Assembly: GCA_949752745.1 (NCBI GenBank)
Contig: OX457033.1
Coordinates: 18,639,907-18,703,906, forward strand
DNA: 64,000 bases
Direction of reading: 5' to 3'
Source: Protula sp. h YS-2021
Taxonomy: Eukaryota; Annelida; Polychaeta; Sabellida; Serpulidae
In this document: positions 40,401 to 43,400 of the stretch, piece by piece
How positions within the stretch are numbered: position 1 is the first letter of the stretch
Layout: the number at the start of each line of letters is the position of its first letter
Translations under genes and position numbers: made by a program
Notes under the pieces: model-generated
What the model saw: the letters and a program-made list of their open reading frames with translations, nothing else
What the model was told of the DNA's origin: nothing
Database searches by the model: none

Positions 40401-43400
40401 GTTAAAGTTGGTCTAGAACCACCATTTCTGCACCACTATAACTTTAGAATATTTGAATAAGTACCATGGTAAAATGCTAAAACTTATTTTATATATCATA
40501 TGTTGTCAAAAACTACATTTGCNNNNNNNNNNNNNNNNNNNNNNNNNNNNNNNNNNNNNNNNNNNNNNNNNNNNNNNNNNNNNNNNNNNNNNNNNNNNNN
40601 NNNNNNNNNNNNNNNNNNNNNNNNNNNNNNNNNNNNNNNNNNNNNNNNNNNNNNNNNNNNNNNNNNNNNNNNNNNNNNNNNNNNNNNNNNNNNNNNNNNN
40701 NNNNNNNNNNNNNNNNNNNNNNAACATGTTGAACATGTTGAACAATTTGTTGAACAATACCACGACCTAATATCTTCCAAAAATTATTCGAACACGTGTT
40801 TTGAATGGGCTTGCCATTCGAACACGTCTTTTAAATGGGCTTGCCATTCGAACACATGTTTGAATGGGCGCAGTTTTCCTACATAACTATCCACATTTTC
40901 ACTTCCCATTTTCCAACAATCAACCCACCAACCAAGTGGTAGAATTGTTTGAAACGTGAAAAACTAAATTTGTTAAAGTTGGTCTAGAACCACCATTTCT
41001 GCACCACTATAACTTTAGAATATTTGAATAAGTACCATGGTAAAATGCTAAAACTTATTTTATATATCATATGTTGTCAAAAACTACATTTGCTAAAGTT
41101 TGCACCATTTTCCAACTACCATAACATAAAACATAACATTGGACTTAACGTAGGGAAAATCCCATTCCTTCTCAAATTATTGATCGTTCCCACGCTCTGA
41201 ACGAGTGCACTCTGAAATTTATTGATCGGTTTCCCCGCACTCTGAGACCTTTCATGTACTTATTCCTATGCTGTGTGTGCGCGTGGTTATTGTAATAAAA
41301 CCATTGAAATATGACTAATTAAATATTAGCATAATAATAATAGTGAAAATAGACATAGAAATATGGCTATTATGTTAAAAAAAGTCACAGAGAGTCACAT
41401 AATGTCATAGATTACATAATGTCACAGTCGCATGTTGTCACATAATGTCATAGAGTCATAAAAACCAAAAACTAAAAGTTTGTCCAAGTTTTTCCAAGCA
41501 GAACAAAAAGGTTTGCTTTTGTACTACTTCGATGCAATCAAAATATGGTGTGTAACTTGTTCAAACTCGTTAAAATTGCTGACTCAGCAGATATCTCACA
41601 TACAGTTGTAGAGCTGCACAGCAGAGACATCTAGCGGTCAAGCCAAAATGGTATTCATCCGCGAAATAACACAAGAAATAACTGAACAAAATGGTGAAAT
41701 TTTCATGTAAATCGGTCAAGTATAACAAAAGTTATCCCAGTTTTAAGTTAAAATGGCTACATGCTATAAATATGCATACAGCCACCTGCGCAACTAGCCC
41801 ATGATCACTTTATAACAAAAGTTTACATAAACCTGAATCAAATGGTGAAATTTTCATTGAAATCGGTCAAGTATAACAAAAGTTATCCCAGTTTTAAGTT
41901 TAAAATGGTAACATGCTATAAATGTGCATACAGCCACCTGCGCAACTAGCCCATGATCACTTTATAACAAAAGTTTACATAAACCTGAATCAAATGGTGA
42001 AATTTTCATTGAAATCGGTCAATTATAACAAAAGTTATCCCAGTTTTAAGTTAAAATGGTTACATGCTATAAATATGTATACGGCCAGCTGCACAAGTAG
42101 CCCATGACTATTTTATAACAAAACTTTACATAACACTGAATCAAATGGTGAAATTTTCATACAAATCGGTCAACTATAACGAAAGTTATCGCAATTTTAA
42201 GTAAGGAGGGGGGGGGGGTCATGAAAACCAAAGTTGCTTACAATCGTCTGAAACGGATAACTATGCTGAAATCACAAAATTTTCTCAGTCCTGGGAGGGG
42301 GGGGGGGGTCCTCAAAACCGCAGTTGTTCAGAATCGTCTGAAACATATAACCATGCTGAAATCACAAAATTTTCTTTGCCTTGGGGGGGGGGGGGTCCTC
42401 AAAACCAAAGTTGCTTAGAATCGTCTGAAACGGATAACTATGCTGAAATCACAAAATTTTCTCAGTCCTGGGGGGGGGGGGTCTTCAAAAGCGAAGTTGT
42501 TCAGAATCGTCTGAAACATATAACTATGCTGAAATCGCAGTCGACCCCTAGGGGGGGTCCTCACCCCTGACAGTCGACCCCTAGGGGGGTCCTCACCTCT
42601 GACAGTCGACCCCTAGGGGGATGAGGGGGGTGTTCCAGAACTGTCGTTTTCCTACTACTGCGTTGGGTTTTTCGGCAATATCTGGTGATTTACCTTTTAT
42701 AATATCTGAATGTTATGGCTTGGCTTATATGGGAGTTGGGTTGACGAGAAAATATATAGACCCCTACTTCCGGTTTTTTTTTGTCTTCTTTGTTCTTCAA
42801 GTTTCTATATTGAAAAGTTTTCCAAACCACGCTATATTTCTTCATAAATATCAGTAGTGTTCAAAGTTTATTCAAGCATTTCAGTTATCATTTCAGTGCC
42901 TTAAACTTTTTATTTATATCTAAATATAACATCTTTGTCCCAGGATAACAGGATATTATGACAGTAAATATCTGAATGATCGGTCACAACACCTCTTCGT
43001 GCTATGTGACTGGTGTTACGAAATGGCATAGTTCACGCACTCCCAGGGGGAGCATGCAATCTTTCATATTTTGCATTCACAATGGAAATAATAATATGTT
43101 GTTTACTTTGGATTATTATTTCTTTGGTCGGTTGCAAATAACAAATGTTTACTTAACACCACAAACAAACTGCATGTCACAGACGACACTATTTTGTTAC
43201 ATGACTTGGGTAAATGCTGTAATCTGCTTGGTTGATTCCAAAGTTAACAATTCTTAAATGTTGACCAGAACGTAAAAATAGTGTTGCAGCTATTTGTGAT
43301 CAAAATGCCAAATAATGCCTGCAAACAAAGCATCTATTGATCTGTTCTCAGTCAAAATGACAACATTGTTGACCTGTTGCGATAATGTTGACCTTAAAGT

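Larger units (their letters stand above)
35579..42659. mobile_element. Element B: Polinton-like non-autonomous palindromic element with two genes
   Basis: Starts AGTAGTAGGAAAACGACAG and ends with its reverse complement, between perfect 6-bp direct repeats. Left arm 35579-37968 and right arm 39854-42659 (which includes a gap and an apparent assembly duplication) are inverted and nearly identical where I compared them. From the outside in, each arm has GTCGACCCC repeats, long C or G runs in ~90-bp repeats, ~150-bp tandem units, a unique block, AACATGTT arrays, a TATA box and the first 15 codons of the zinc-finger gene. The unique core 37969-39853 holds the two convergent genes. AG/CT termini and 6-bp duplications are typical of Maverick/Polinton elements. 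No polymerase, integrase, ATPase or capsid gene is present, so mobility would need a partner in trans. Confidence 0.85.
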
